In this document: positions 9,299 to 17,377 of the stretch, in pieces
How the letters are laid out: each line of letters begins with the position of its first letter
Numbering within the stretch: the stretch's first letter is position 1
The notes under the pieces: model-generated
Databases searched by the model: none
What the model saw: the letters and a program-made list of their open reading frames with translations, nothing else
Told to the model about the DNA's origin: nothing
DNA from: Streptomyces silvae
GTDB lineage: Bacteria; Actinomycetota; Actinomycetes; Streptomycetales; Streptomycetaceae
Direction of reading: 5' to 3'
Assembly: GCF_016745505.1 (NCBI RefSeq)
Contig: NZ_JAERUC010000197.1
Span: forward strand, 56,929-120,928
DNA: 64,000 bases
Made by a program: the position numbers and the translations under genes

Positions 9299-9352
9299 GA
9301 GGCGGGTGATCCGAGGTCGCCGCCCGTACGGCCGGTGGCATCCTCACCGGCC

Positions 9353-10108
9353 ATGAGCGGGTCGGCTGCGGAACACGGCGAGGACATGCGGCGGCACGGT
9401 GACGGAGGGGGCCGGGCGCTGCTCGACGCCCTGCTGGAGGGCCGGTCGGACCCGGGGCTCGCGGCGCGCGCGGCGGGCGCTCTCGGTCTGCCGGAGCGGG
9501 GACGTTACGTGGTGGCGGCGCTGGCGGCGGGCGGATGCGGGCCCGCGGCCGGGGCGCTGGAGGCGGACGGTCTGCGGTTCCTGCGACGGGGCCGGGGGGA
9601 CCGGGAGGTCCTCGTCGTCGCTCTGGGTGACCGGGATCCGGCGGTGCTCGCGGCGCTGCTGGCGCGGTGGTGCCGGGGCCCGGGCGGGATCGGACCGGTG
9701 GCCGACGGCCTGGCGGGGCTGGGGACCGCCCGCCGGCTGGCCGAGGTGGCGCAGCTGACCTGTCCGCCCGGCACCTCGGAGGTCGTACGACTGGAGGAGC
9801 GGCTGCCCGCGGCGCTGGTGGTGAGCCAGCCCCAGCTGTCGGCGCGGCTGGTCGAGGACGTCCTGGGACCGCTGCTGGCGGCGGCCCCGGCGGACCGGGC
9901 GTTGCTGCTGCGGACGTTCGAGGCGTGGCTGGAGTGCGGGGGGTCGGCGGGCCGGGCGGCGGGGCGGCTGTACTGCCACCGCAACACCGTGCTCAACCGG
10001 TTGCGGCGGCTGGAGCGGCTGACCTCGCGGTCGCTGACGCGGCCGCGCGAACTGATCGAGATGATGCTGGCACTGGACGCGTTCCGGCTGACGGCGCAGC
10101 GGCCTTGA
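9353..10108 (+). CDS. PucR/CdaR-type helix-turn-helix regulator
   Basis: About 251 residues from ATG 9353. The last 60 residues (AWLECGGSAGRAAGRLYCHRN followed by TVLNRLRRLERLTSRS) form the PucR C-terminal HTH (HTH_30) found in purine- and sugar-catabolism activators. The upstream part is Ala/Gly-rich and matches the GGDEF-like middle region of the family only loosely; a typical N-terminal ligand domain is missing. It is transcribed away from the liv operon across a region holding a palindrome, so local control of that operon is likely. The gene's 3' end is unit one of a tandem array. Confidence 0.8.
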   Translation: MSGSAAEHGEDMRRHGDGGGRALLDALLEGRSDPGLAARAAGALGLPERGRYVVAALAAGGCGPAAGALEADGLRFLRRGRGDREVLVVALGDRDPAVLAALLARWCRGPGGIGPVADGLAGLGTARRLAEVAQLTCPPGTSEVVRLEERLPAALVVSQPQLSARLVEDVLGPLLAAAPADRALLLRTFEAWLECGGSAGRAAGRLYCHRNTVLNRLRRLERLTSRSLTRPRELIEMMLALDAFRLTAQRP

Positions 10109-10252
10109 GACGGTGCGCGTTCCGGCTGACGGTGCAGCGGCCTTGAGGGCGGTGCACGTTCCGGCTGACGCTTCGGCCGTGAGGACGGTGCGCGTTCCGG
10201 CTGACGGTGCAGCCGTGCGGGGTGCACGTTCAGACTGACGCCGCAGCCGTGA
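10081..10252 (+). repeat. tandem array, five imperfect 34-39 bp units, starting inside the PucR-like gene
   Basis: The core GTTCCGGCTGACG recurs at 10081, 10119, 10158, 10194 and (degenerate) 10228. Units one and two share CGCAGCGGCCTTGAG or a near copy, so the TGA stop of the gene at 10106-10108 is copied in the next units. Spacings are 38, 39, 36 and 34 bp. The rest of the 184-bp gap to the glycerate kinase gene holds nothing else that I can identify. Confidence 0.85.
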
Positions 10253-10292
10253 GGGGGCGCCGGGCGCGCCGGCGCCCCCTCATGACGGTGCG

Positions 10293-11408
10293 TCAGGACA
10301 GGAAGTCGCGGGCGATCGCCTCGGCCGCGCGTTCCAGCAGGGGTCCGGCCTGCGCCATGCAGACCGCGGGGTCCGGCTCCAGGTCCGTCAGGGCGTAGGC
10401 CCGGCTGATGCCCGAACCGGCCAGTGCCTCCGGCGGCAGGGCGAGACGCCCGCACACGGCGACGGTCCTCACCCCGGCGGCGCGTGCCGCGGCGGCGACA
10501 CCCGCAGGGGCCTTGCCGTGCAGGGTCTGCTCGTCGAGCGAGCCCTCACCGGTGACGACGAGGGTGGCCCGGGCCAGGGCGGGCGCGAAGCCGAGGACGT
10601 CCAGCATGACGTCGATGCCGGGGCGGAAGCGCGCGCCCAGCGCGACCAGCGCGCCGTACCCGATGCCGCCGGCGGCGCCCGCCCCGGGCAGCTCGGCGGT
10701 CTCGGGTCCCAGTACGGACGCGTAGTGGGCGAGTGCCGCGTCGAGGACCGCGATGTCGTCCTCGGTGGCGCCCTTCTGCCGCCCATAGACCTCGGGGGCG
10801 CCCTTCGGGCCGGTCAGCGGGTTGTCCACGTCGCTGGCCAGGATCAGGTCGACGTCCGCGAGCCGGGGGTCGAGGCCCGACAGGTCGGCCTCGGCCAGCC
10901 CCGCGAGCGCGGCGCCTCCGGGGCCGAGGGGCTTGCCGTCACCGTCCAGGAAGCGCGCGCCGAGCGCGGCGAGCATGCCCGCGCCGCCGTCGTTCGTGGC
11001 ACTGCCGCCGACGCCGAACACGATCGTCCGGGCGCCCGCGTCGAGCGCCGCCGCGAGCAGTTCCCCGGAGCCGTACGTGGTCGCCGTGAGCGGGGCGAAC
11101 TCCCCTGCGGGCAGGTGCTGGAGGCCCGAGGCCTCGGCCATCTCGACCACGGCGGTGGTGTCCCGCACCGCGTACGCCGCCGTGACCGGGTCGCCCAGCG
11201 GTCCGGTCACCCGCGCCTCGCGGCGCTCGAATCCGGCGGCCACCGCCGCCGCGACCGTGCCGTCGCCGCCGTCCGCGACGGGCAGGGTCTCGACCCGTAC
11301 CCCGGGGACGACGCGCCGCAGCCCGGCCGTCACCCGCTCCGCGACCTGTACGGCCGTGAGCGAGCCCTTGAACTTGTCCGCCGCCACGAGCACGTGGGCG
11401 GTCTCCAT
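10293..11408 (-). CDS. glycerate kinase (GK-II/GlxK family)
   Basis: Phosphorylates D-glycerate, linking glyoxylate, allantoin or serine breakdown to glycolysis. With the ATG at 11408 (GGAG five nt upstream) it is 371 residues, close to the family length; an in-frame GTG at 11426 adds six residues. The N terminus VLVAADKFKGSLTAVQVAE and the motif GVGGSATNDGGAGMLAALG (about residues 125-145) are diagnostic, as is VVTGEGSLDEQT near residue 300. It stands alone on the minus strand. Confidence 0.92.
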   Translation of the reverse strand: METAHVLVAADKFKGSLTAVQVAERVTAGLRRVVPGVRVETLPVADGGDGTVAAAVAAGFERREARVTGPLGDPVTAAYAVRDTTAVVEMAEASGLQHLPAGEFAPLTATTYGSGELLAAALDAGARTIVFGVGGSATNDGGAGMLAALGARFLDGDGKPLGPGGAALAGLAEADLSGLDPRLADVDLILASDVDNPLTGPKGAPEVYGRQKGATEDDIAVLDAALAHYASVLGPETAELPGAGAAGGIGYGALVALGARFRPGIDVMLDVLGFAPALARATLVVTGEGSLDEQTLHGKAPAGVAAAARAAGVRTVAVCGRLALPPEALAGSGISRAYALTDLEPDPAVCMAQAGPLLERAAEAIARDFLS

Positions 11409-11527
11409 CGCTGCTCCGTCCGTCACCTTGCATCCCTTTGCTTTCGAACAGGCAGTCGCGCCGCCCCGACCCTATCCGGACCACCCCTGATCTGCCCATG
11501 GCTGTCCGAAACCGCGTGACCGGGCCC

Positions 11528-11533
11528 TACGCT
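11528..11533 (+). promoter_or_regulatory. -10 box of a probable leaderless promoter (Nudix gene)
   Basis: TACGCT stands 6 nt before the GTG at 11540. There is no Shine-Dalgarno sequence, so the transcript probably starts at the initiation codon. No good -35 box is visible. Confidence 0.45.
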
Positions 11534-11539
11534 GCCTCC

Positions 11540-12034
11540 GTGACCACCTCTGACTACGCCACCTACATCGCCGGCCTCCCCCGTGTCCTCGCCGGGGCCG
11601 CCACCCTCTTCCGGGACGGGCGGGGACGGGTCCTGCTCGTCGAGCCGAACTACCGGGAGGGCTGGGCGCTGCCCGGCGGCACCGTCGAGTCGGACGAGGG
11701 GGAGACTCCGCGCCAGGGCGCGCGCCGGGAGACGGCGGAGGAGATCGGCCTCGACCTCGCTCCCGGCCGGCTCCTCGCGGTCGACTGGGTGCGCGGCGTG
11801 GGCCGGCCGCCGATCGTCGCCTATCTCTACGACGGCGGGGTGCTGGCGCAGGAGCAGTTCGACGCGATCCGGATCCAGGACGACGAGCTCCTCTCCTGGC
11901 GGCTGGTGGACCGCGCCGACCTCGCCGCGTATCTGCCGGACCGGCTCGCACAGCGGGTCGGGGCGGCGCTGGAGGTGCTGGACTCCGGCGCGGGCGCCGC
12001 CGAGCTGGAGGACGGTGCTCCGGTCACGGGGTGA
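11540..12034 (+). CDS. Nudix hydrolase
   Basis: A 164-residue hydrolase of nucleoside diphosphates linked to another moiety. The Nudix box GX5EX7REX2EEXG is complete: it begins at GGTVESDEGE and continues RRETAEEIG, about residues 45-70. The substrate is unknown. The GTG at 11540 is chosen because a TACGCT box lies 6 nt upstream; in-frame starts further up (11498 ATG, 11438) have no ribosome site and would add residues unlike the family. Confidence 0.85.
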   Translation: MTTSDYATYIAGLPRVLAGAATLFRDGRGRVLLVEPNYREGWALPGGTVESDEGETPRQGARRETAEEIGLDLAPGRLLAVDWVRGVGRPPIVAYLYDGGVLAQEQFDAIRIQDDELLSWRLVDRADLAAYLPDRLAQRVGAALEVLDSGAGAAELEDGAPVTG

Positions 12035-12146
12035 CCGGGTGCGCGGGTGACAGGGGTGGACAGGTGACACCGATGCGCGGGGTGAGACGGGTGCGCAGGT
12101 GCGCGGGCCTGCCGTAATGCCGTCGCGGACCCGGGGGTGCCGTCCG

Positions 12147-12152
12147 TAGGCT
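12147..12152 (+). promoter_or_regulatory. -10 box of a probable leaderless promoter (sirtuin gene)
   Basis: TAGGCT lies 7 nt before ATG 12160 with no Shine-Dalgarno sequence between them. A -35 box is not evident. Confidence 0.45.
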
Positions 12153-12159
12153 CGGGGCC

Positions 12160-12888
12160 ATGACTCTCGTCGCGATCCTCAGCGGCGCCGGCGTCTCCAC
12201 GGACTCCGGCATCCCCGACTACCGCGGTCCGCAGGGCCTCTGGCGCACGGACCCGGAGGCGGAGAAGCTCGTCACGTACGACTTCTACATGGCGGATCCG
12301 GAGATCCGTCGCCGCTCCTGGCAGATGCGCCGCGAGAGTGCCGCGTGGAACGCCGAGCCGAACGCCGCCCATCGGGCGGTGGCCGCGCTGGAGCAATCCG
12401 GCACCCCGGTCCGGGTGATCACACAGAACGTCGACGGACTGCACCAGCTGGCGGGGCTGTCCGCCCGCAAGGTCCTCGAACTCCACGGCACGGCGCGCGA
12501 GGTGGTCTGCACCCGGTGCCACGCCCGGTCGGCCATGGCGGACGCGCTGGCCCGGGTCGACGCGGGCGAGCCCGACCCGCCGTGCACGGTCTGCGGCGGG
12601 ATCCTGAAGTCGGCGACGGTGATGTTCGGCGAGCGCCTGGATCCGCAGGTGCTGGCCGACGCGATGGCGATCACCAAGGCCTGCCAGGTGTTCGTCGCGG
12701 TGGGCACGACGCTCCAGGTGCAGCCCGCGGCCTCGCTGGCGGGGATCGCGGTGGAGCACGGGGCCTCACTGATCGTGGTGAACGCCGAGCCGACCCCGTA
12801 CGACGAGCTGGCCGAGGAGACGATCCGCGAGCCCATCGGGACGGCGCTGCCCGCGCTGCTGGAACGGCTGTCCGCGGACCGGGGGTGA
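12160..12888 (+). CDS. NAD-dependent protein deacylase, sirtuin (Sir2/CobB family)
   Basis: A 242-residue lysine deacylase using NAD. The nucleotide-binding start ILSGAGVSTDSGIPDYRG, the TQNVDGLHQLAG motif with the catalytic His in LHGTAREV, and two zinc-binding pairs (CTRC, CTVC) are all intact. In Streptomyces such enzymes regulate acetyl-CoA synthetase and other acetylated proteins; no acetyltransferase gene is nearby. The start is supported by its leaderless-type spacing. Confidence 0.93.
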   Translation: MTLVAILSGAGVSTDSGIPDYRGPQGLWRTDPEAEKLVTYDFYMADPEIRRRSWQMRRESAAWNAEPNAAHRAVAALEQSGTPVRVITQNVDGLHQLAGLSARKVLELHGTAREVVCTRCHARSAMADALARVDAGEPDPPCTVCGGILKSATVMFGERLDPQVLADAMAITKACQVFVAVGTTLQVQPAASLAGIAVEHGASLIVVNAEPTPYDELAEETIREPIGTALPALLERLSADRG

Positions 12889-12907
12889 GGTGCGCTCCGG
12901 CGGACCG

Positions 12908-13798
12908 TCAGGCGTGGCCGGTGCCGTAGAAGCGCACATGGTCGACCGTCATCGACGCGGGGGACGGGGTCGAGGCGTCGGGAGGACCCGGCCAGTCGCC
13001 CCCGACGGCGACGTTCAGCAACAGATGCATGTCCTGTTCGAAGACCCAGTCACGCGGGGAGGGCAGCTCCGCCGGGGTCAGCACGAAGTACGGCTCCCCG
13101 TCGACGGACCAGGTGATACGGCGCGGTTGTTTGTCGACGGCGTAGGTGTGGAAGCCCTCCGAGGCGTCGGCCGCGAGGGTGGTGGAGGCGCCGATGCCGT
13201 TCTCGTTGAAGTACGTCGGCCCGTGCGCGGTGCCGTACACCGTGCGCGGTTCCCCGCCGACCACCTCGCAGATGTCGATCTCTCCCTGTCCGGGCCACTC
13301 GACCCCGTTGTCGCCCAGCATCCAGATCGCCGGCAGCAGTCCGGTGCCGACGGGCAGCTTCGCGCGGACCTCCACGCGTCCGTGCGTGAGCGCCACCTTG
13401 CCCCCGGTGGTCAGCCGGGCCGACGTCCAGGTGCAGAACTCCTGCGTGTAACAGGGCAGGTCGGACCCCGCGGGGGCGGGCCTCGCCGAGATCACGAGGT
13501 GGCCGGCGCCGTCGAGGGCGGAGTTGGCCGCGTCGTCCGTGTAGTACTGCAGCTCGTTGTTGCCCCAGCCCTCGGCGTCCCGGTTCCCGGTCTCGGTCGT
13601 CCAGGCCCCTTCCGGGGGCCGGGTGCCCGCGGCCCCGTCGAATTCGGCCTGCCAGAACGGCTCGTCCCCGGCCGTGGGAGGACCGGCGGGCCCGGGCGCG
13701 GATCCGCATCCGCCCAGCAGTCCGCCGAGCGCCAGCACGAGTGCCACACGGGTCCACCGGTGCGCCGCCCGGCCCCCGCCGCGTGCCCGGTCCTTCAC
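12908..13798 (-). CDS. GH16 family glycoside hydrolase lipoprotein (laminarinase-like)
   Basis: About 296 residues from a GTG at 13798 that overlaps the stop of the upstream ferredoxin-like gene (GTGA). The N terminus is a signal peptide with lipobox GGLLGGCGS, Cys near residue 30, so the enzyme is probably membrane-anchored outside the cell. The GH16 catalytic motif is EIDICE in GQGEIDICEVVGG, with Cys where Met is usual; both glutamates and the aspartate are present. The most likely activity is endo-beta-1,3-glucanase. The end SPASMTVDHVRFYGTG is the usual final beta-strand. Confidence 0.88.
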   Translation of the reverse strand: MKDRARGGGRAAHRWTRVALVLALGGLLGGCGSAPGPAGPPTAGDEPFWQAEFDGAAGTRPPEGAWTTETGNRDAEGWGNNELQYYTDDAANSALDGAGHLVISARPAPAGSDLPCYTQEFCTWTSARLTTGGKVALTHGRVEVRAKLPVGTGLLPAIWMLGDNGVEWPGQGEIDICEVVGGEPRTVYGTAHGPTYFNENGIGASTTLAADASEGFHTYAVDKQPRRITWSVDGEPYFVLTPAELPSPRDWVFEQDMHLLLNVAVGGDWPGPPDASTPSPASMTVDHVRFYGTGHA

Positions 13799-14208
13799 GC
13801 CCCCGCACCGTCCAGCCCGGCGCGGATCCGGCGGGAGGGGCTGAAGGTGTAGAGGTCCAGGATCTCCGGCGGGTCCGCGAGGCCCGGGCCGCCCTCCCCC
13901 GCCCAGGTGGCGATGTCGGCGACGGCGTGCGGATCGTTGACCAGGCCGAGCCAGACCGGGCGGCCCCCGGCGCGGCGGCCCTCGGCCGACGGCTGTACGA
14001 CGATGACGTTGCCCTGCTCGCAGGCGTCCAGGCACTCCACCGCGCGCACGGTGGCGGACCCGTCGAGGGACCGGCGCAGCTCGGCGAGCTGGCCCGCGTG
14101 GTCGACGCCCGGGATCTTCGGGGTGCCGCAGCAGCAGCCACGGCAGACGCTCACCGTGGGCCGGGACGGCCCCGTCCCGGCAGCGGCCTTGCGCGGTCGG
14201 TGGCTCAT
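13795..14208 (-). CDS. (2Fe-2S) ferredoxin-like thioredoxin-fold protein
   Basis: A 137-residue protein with four conserved cysteines in the thioredoxin-like ferredoxin pattern: CRGCCCGTP near residues 22-30 and CLDACEQGNVIVV near 60-72. It resembles the 2Fe-2S domains of NuoE/HoxE-like and stand-alone CbiW-type ferredoxins. It is translationally coupled to the GH16 gene by a 4-bp overlap, a pairing with no obvious functional logic. The electron partner is unknown. Confidence 0.75.
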   Translation of the reverse strand: MSHRPRKAAAGTGPSRPTVSVCRGCCCGTPKIPGVDHAGQLAELRRSLDGSATVRAVECLDACEQGNVIVVQPSAEGRRAGGRPVWLGLVNDPHAVADIATWAGEGGPGLADPPEILDLYTFSPSRRIRAGLDGAGA

Positions 14209-14299
14209 GCGGGGGCACTCCTGGGGGCGTCGTCGCTGATCACCGTAGGACTGTACCGAGCCGCTCGCCCGCCGATCGGGTGAGGTAGTGTGGATGGCT

Positions 14300-14403
14300 G
14301 CGAAGGGGAGTAGCCCCGCAAACCGGTCGTCGACACACTGGAACCTCCGGGTTCCCGGTGGCCGGGCCCGTAGATCCTTACGGGCGGGCGAGACCTTCGG
14401 TCA
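14300..14403 (+). ncRNA. yybP-ykoY-type (manganese) riboswitch
   Basis: The 317-bp gap before the GDT1-family gene holds the two signature loops of this aptamer: AAGGGGAGTAGCCCC at 14303-14317 and GGCGAGACCTTCGGTC at 14387-14402, about 70 nt apart. A C-G-rich hairpin (CCCGC-GTCCT-GCGGG) follows at 14414-14428 and could belong to the expression platform. This aptamer class senses Mn2+ and usually controls MntP, GDT1/TMEM165 or P-type ATPase exporters, which agrees with the downstream gene. Boundaries are approximate. Confidence 0.8.
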
Positions 14404-14525
14404 GGTATGACACGCCCGCGTCCTGCGGGTGCTGCGGTCATGCCGGGCCGAGTGGTCCTCCGAAAAAGCCCGAGCGGCACTTCGCGGAAGACCCGGGGCC
14501 CGGCTCTCACAGAAAGCCACCCGGA

Positions 14526-15107
14526 ATGCATCTCGACCCCCTGGCGATCATCACCGCCTTCGGGCTGATCTTCCTCGCGGAGCTCCCCGACAAGACGATG
14601 TTCGCCTCGCTGGCCATGGGCACCCGCATGCGCCCGCTCTACGTCTGGTTCGGTACGTCCTCCGCGTTCATCGTGCACGTCGCCATCGCGGTCGGGGCGG
14701 GCGGGCTGCTCGGTCTGCTGCCCGACTGGATCGTCAAGGTGGTCTCGGCCTCCCTCTTCGCCTTCGGCGCGTTCATGCTGCTGCGCGGCGGCGGCGGGGA
14801 CGACGACGAGGACGAGGAGATCAAGACCGTCACCGGCTTCTGGCCGGTCTACACGACCGCCTTCATGGCGGTGTTCATCAGCGAGTGGGGTGACCTGACC
14901 CAGATCACCACCGCGAACCTCGCCGCGAGCAACGGAGCCTGGTCCACGGCCATCGGGTCGGCCATCGCCCTGATGTCGGTGTCCGCGCTGGCGCTGCTGG
15001 CGGGGCGGTTCATCGCCAAGCGGGTGCCGCTGAAGACGGTGCAGCGCATCGGCGGTCTGTGCATGCTCGGTCTCGCGATCTGGACGGTGACCGAGATCTT
15101 CGTCTGA
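14526..15107 (+). CDS. GDT1/TMEM165 (UPF0016) family manganese/calcium exporter
   Basis: 193 residues from ATG 14526. Six hydrophobic helices are arranged as two repeats, each with the family cation motif: ELPDKT at residues 19-24 and EWGDLT at 120-125. The repeats are joined by a Gly/Asp/Glu-rich cytoplasmic linker (GGGGDDDEDEE, about 88-98). Bacterial members export Mn2+, and the manganese riboswitch upstream supports this. The Shine-Dalgarno sequence is weak, so translation may depend on the riboswitch fold. Confidence 0.88.
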   Translation: MHLDPLAIITAFGLIFLAELPDKTMFASLAMGTRMRPLYVWFGTSSAFIVHVAIAVGAGGLLGLLPDWIVKVVSASLFAFGAFMLLRGGGGDDDEDEEIKTVTGFWPVYTTAFMAVFISEWGDLTQITTANLAASNGAWSTAIGSAIALMSVSALALLAGRFIAKRVPLKTVQRIGGLCMLGLAIWTVTEIFV

Positions 15108-15143
15108 TCCCCCCGCTTCTCCCCCGTCACGCCGTACCGGCTC

Positions 15144-15662
15144 TCAGAACAACGCCGGTACGGCGTCGTGCGTCCCCCGCTCGAAGGAGAGCAGCCGCTG
15201 CTTGCGCTCCAGCCCGCCGCCGTAGCCGGTGAGACCGCCGGAGGCCCCGATGACGCGGTGGCAGGGGACGATGATGCCGATCGGGTTCTTGCCGTTGGCG
15301 AGGCCCACCGCGCGGGAGGCGCCGGGCTTGCCCAGGAGCTCGGCCAGTTCGCCGTAGGAGCGGGTCTCGCCGTACGGGATGCGCCGGAGCTCGGCCCAGA
15401 CGCTGCGTTGGAAGGGCGTGCCGTGCAGATGCAGCGGCAGGTCGAACTCCGTGAGCTCGCCGGCGAAGTAGGCGTCCAGCTGGCGGAGTGCCTCCGTGAA
15501 GGGCCCGGGGTCCGGGGTGCCGAAGGTCTCCTCCGGCGGGCGGTGCCGCTGCGCGGTCATGTAGAGGCCGGCCAGGACGCCGTCGGTGGCGACCAGGGTG
15601 AGGGGCCCGTACGGGCTGTCGGCGACCGTGTGCAGCCGGGCGGGGGCGGGTGAGGCGGTCAT
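15144..15662 (-). CDS. ogt: methylated-DNA--protein-cysteine methyltransferase
   Basis: 172 residues. It removes alkyl groups from O6-alkylguanine by suicidal transfer to Cys134 in the active site PCHRVIG. The upstream helix-turn-helix region RSYGELAELLGKPGASRAVG, with its arginine finger, is intact. It lies 115 bp behind the Ada-AlkA fusion gene on the same strand, so the pair is probably one alkylation-repair operon; the gap holds a tandem array. Confidence 0.93.
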   Translation of the reverse strand: MTASPAPARLHTVADSPYGPLTLVATDGVLAGLYMTAQRHRPPEETFGTPDPGPFTEALRQLDAYFAGELTEFDLPLHLHGTPFQRSVWAELRRIPYGETRSYGELAELLGKPGASRAVGLANGKNPIGIIVPCHRVIGASGGLTGYGGGLERKQRLLSFERGTHDAVPALF

Positions 15663-15691
15663 GGTGCGTCCTTCGGGGTGCGTCGGGTCGG

Positions 15692-15795
15692 ACGGAGGTG
15701 GTCTCGGGCGGGCAGGTGGTCTCGGACCAGGCAGGTGGTCTCGGACCAGGCAGGTGGTTTCGGACCGGCAGGTGGTCTCAGACCGGCAGGTGGTT
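15692..15795 (-). repeat. tandem array, about six 18-19 bp units, spanning the stop codon of the Ada-AlkA gene
   Basis: On the plus strand the core GGCAGGTGGTCTCGGACC recurs with CAGGTGGT (first copy GAGGTGGT) at about 15695, 15713, 15732, 15751, 15769 and 15787. The last codons of the upstream gene lie in the unit at 15781-15795 and its TGA (15778-15780) lies in the adjoining copy, so the array grows out of the 3' end of the gene into the spacer before ogt. Stop-like TGA/CGA variants occur in the copies. Confidence 0.85.
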
Positions 15796-17250
15796 GATGG
15801 GGTGGTCGTCGACCGTCCAGAGGTACTGCACGGCGTACGCGCGCCAGGGGCGCCACCGTGCGGCGCGGGTGGTGAGCGCCGCGGGGGTCGCGGGCAGGCC
15901 GAGGTGCCCGGCCGCTCTGCGGATCCCGAGATCGGTGGGGAGGAAGGCGTCCGGGTCGCCGAGGGCGCGCATGGCGATGACCTCGACGGTCCAGGGGCCG
16001 AAGCCCGGCAGTGCGGCCAGTTCCGCGCGGGCCCTCTCCCAGTCGGCGCCCTCGTCCAGGCTCAGGGACCCGTCGGCGAGCGCGGCCACCAGGGTGGTGA
16101 GCGTGGTGCGGCGGCTGCGCGGCAGGGCGAGGGTCGCGGGGTCGAGCCCGGCCAGTGCCTCGGGGCCCGGGAAGAGATGGGTCAGGCCGCCTTCGGGGTC
16201 CTCGACCGGAGTCCCGTGGGCGGCGGCCAGGCGGGCCGCGTGGGTGCGGGCGGCGGCCGTGGAGACCTGCTGGCCGAGGACCGCGCGTACGGCGAATTCC
16301 GCGGCGTCGACCGTACGCGGCACCCGGCGCCCCGGGGCGGCGTCGACCAGCGGGGCGAGCAGCGGGTCCGCGCGCAGCTGGTCGTCGACGGCGACCGGGT
16401 CGGCGTCCAGGTCGAGGAGTCTGCGGCAGCGGCTGATGGCCTGGGTGAGGTCGCGCGGGTCGGTGAGGGAGAGCCGGCAGTCGATGTGGCCCGCCCGCGG
16501 GGACAGCGCCACGATGCCGTGGCCGTGCGGGAGGGCGAGCGTGCGGCGGTAGGCGCCGTCGCGCCACTCCTCGACTCCGGGGACGGCGGTCGCGGCGAGG
16601 TGCCCGAAGAGATTGCTCGGGTTGAGCGGGGCGCGGTACGGGAGCCGGAGCGCGATGACGCCCGGGGGTGCCGGTGTGCGGGCCCCGCGTTCCGCCCGGG
16701 CGCGCAGCTCGCCCGGGGTGAGCGCGTAGACCTCGCGGACGGTGTCGTTGAACGTACGGATCGATGAGAACCCGGCCGCGAACGCGACCTCGGCCATGGG
16801 AAGTGCGGTCGTCTCGATGAGCACCCGGGCGGTCCGGGCGCGCTGGGACCTGGCCAGCGCCAGCGGTCCGGCGCCGAGCTCGGCGAGGAGCTGGCGCTCG
16901 ACCTGCCGCGCGGAGTATCCGAGCCGGGCGGCGAGCCCCGGTACGCCTTCCCGGTCGACGACGCCGTCCTGGATGAGGCGCATGGCCCGGGCGACGGAGT
17001 CCGCGCGGGCGTTCCACTCCGGGGAGCCGGGGCTGGTGTCGGGCCGGCACCGTTTGCAGGCCCGGAAACCGGCCTGCTGACAGGCGGCGGCGCTCGGGTA
17101 GAAGGTCATGTTCCGGACCTTCGGCGGCACGACCGGGCAGCTGGGGCGGCAGTAGATCCGGGTGGTCAGGACCGCGGTGAAGAACCAGCCGTCGAAGCGG
17201 GCGTCCTTCGACTGTACGGCCCGTACGCAGCGCTCGGTGTCGGTGTGCAT
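15778..17250 (-). CDS. Ada methyl-acceptor/AraC regulator fused to AlkA 3-methyladenine DNA glycosylase
   Basis: 490 residues from ATG 17250 (an in-frame start 51 bp upstream is less likely). Residues 1-75 are the Ada zinc domain with the Cys set IYCRPSCP and FRACKRCRPD, where Cys is the phosphotriester methyl acceptor. Residues 80-185 hold an AraC-type HTH. Residues 195-490 form an AlkA-like glycosylase with the HhH-GPD motif GFGPWTVEVIAMRALG and the catalytic Asp in LPTDLG. It probably senses methyl phosphotriesters, activates its own operon and excises alkylated bases. A GATGCT box lies 6 nt before the start, suggesting a leaderless message. Confidence 0.92.
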   Translation of the reverse strand: MHTDTERCVRAVQSKDARFDGWFFTAVLTTRIYCRPSCPVVPPKVRNMTFYPSAAACQQAGFRACKRCRPDTSPGSPEWNARADSVARAMRLIQDGVVDREGVPGLAARLGYSARQVERQLLAELGAGPLALARSQRARTARVLIETTALPMAEVAFAAGFSSIRTFNDTVREVYALTPGELRARAERGARTPAPPGVIALRLPYRAPLNPSNLFGHLAATAVPGVEEWRDGAYRRTLALPHGHGIVALSPRAGHIDCRLSLTDPRDLTQAISRCRRLLDLDADPVAVDDQLRADPLLAPLVDAAPGRRVPRTVDAAEFAVRAVLGQQVSTAAARTHAARLAAAHGTPVEDPEGGLTHLFPGPEALAGLDPATLALPRSRRTTLTTLVAALADGSLSLDEGADWERARAELAALPGFGPWTVEVIAMRALGDPDAFLPTDLGIRRAAGHLGLPATPAALTTRAARWRPWRAYAVQYLWTVDDHPINHLPV

Positions 17251-17377
17251 GCCCCCAGCATCGGGCACGCGGGGGCCGGAAGGCTGGCGGAAATCCGACA
17301 TCGACCTCGTGCGGAGAACCCGGTGCCACCATCCGTTCGCCGTTCATGTGAATGAACACGAATCACGTACACATGTA

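Noticed and set aside
10081..10252. Regular repeats that might be a CRISPR array
   Set aside because: Units are contiguous imperfect tandem copies with no unique spacers, and no cas gene is near. The arrays at 15692-15795 and 51505-51580 fail for the same reason.
13795..14208. Complex I (NuoE) or hydrogenase subunit
   Set aside because: The Cys pattern is ferredoxin-like, but no other nuo or hox genes are near, so only a generic ferredoxin-like call is made.
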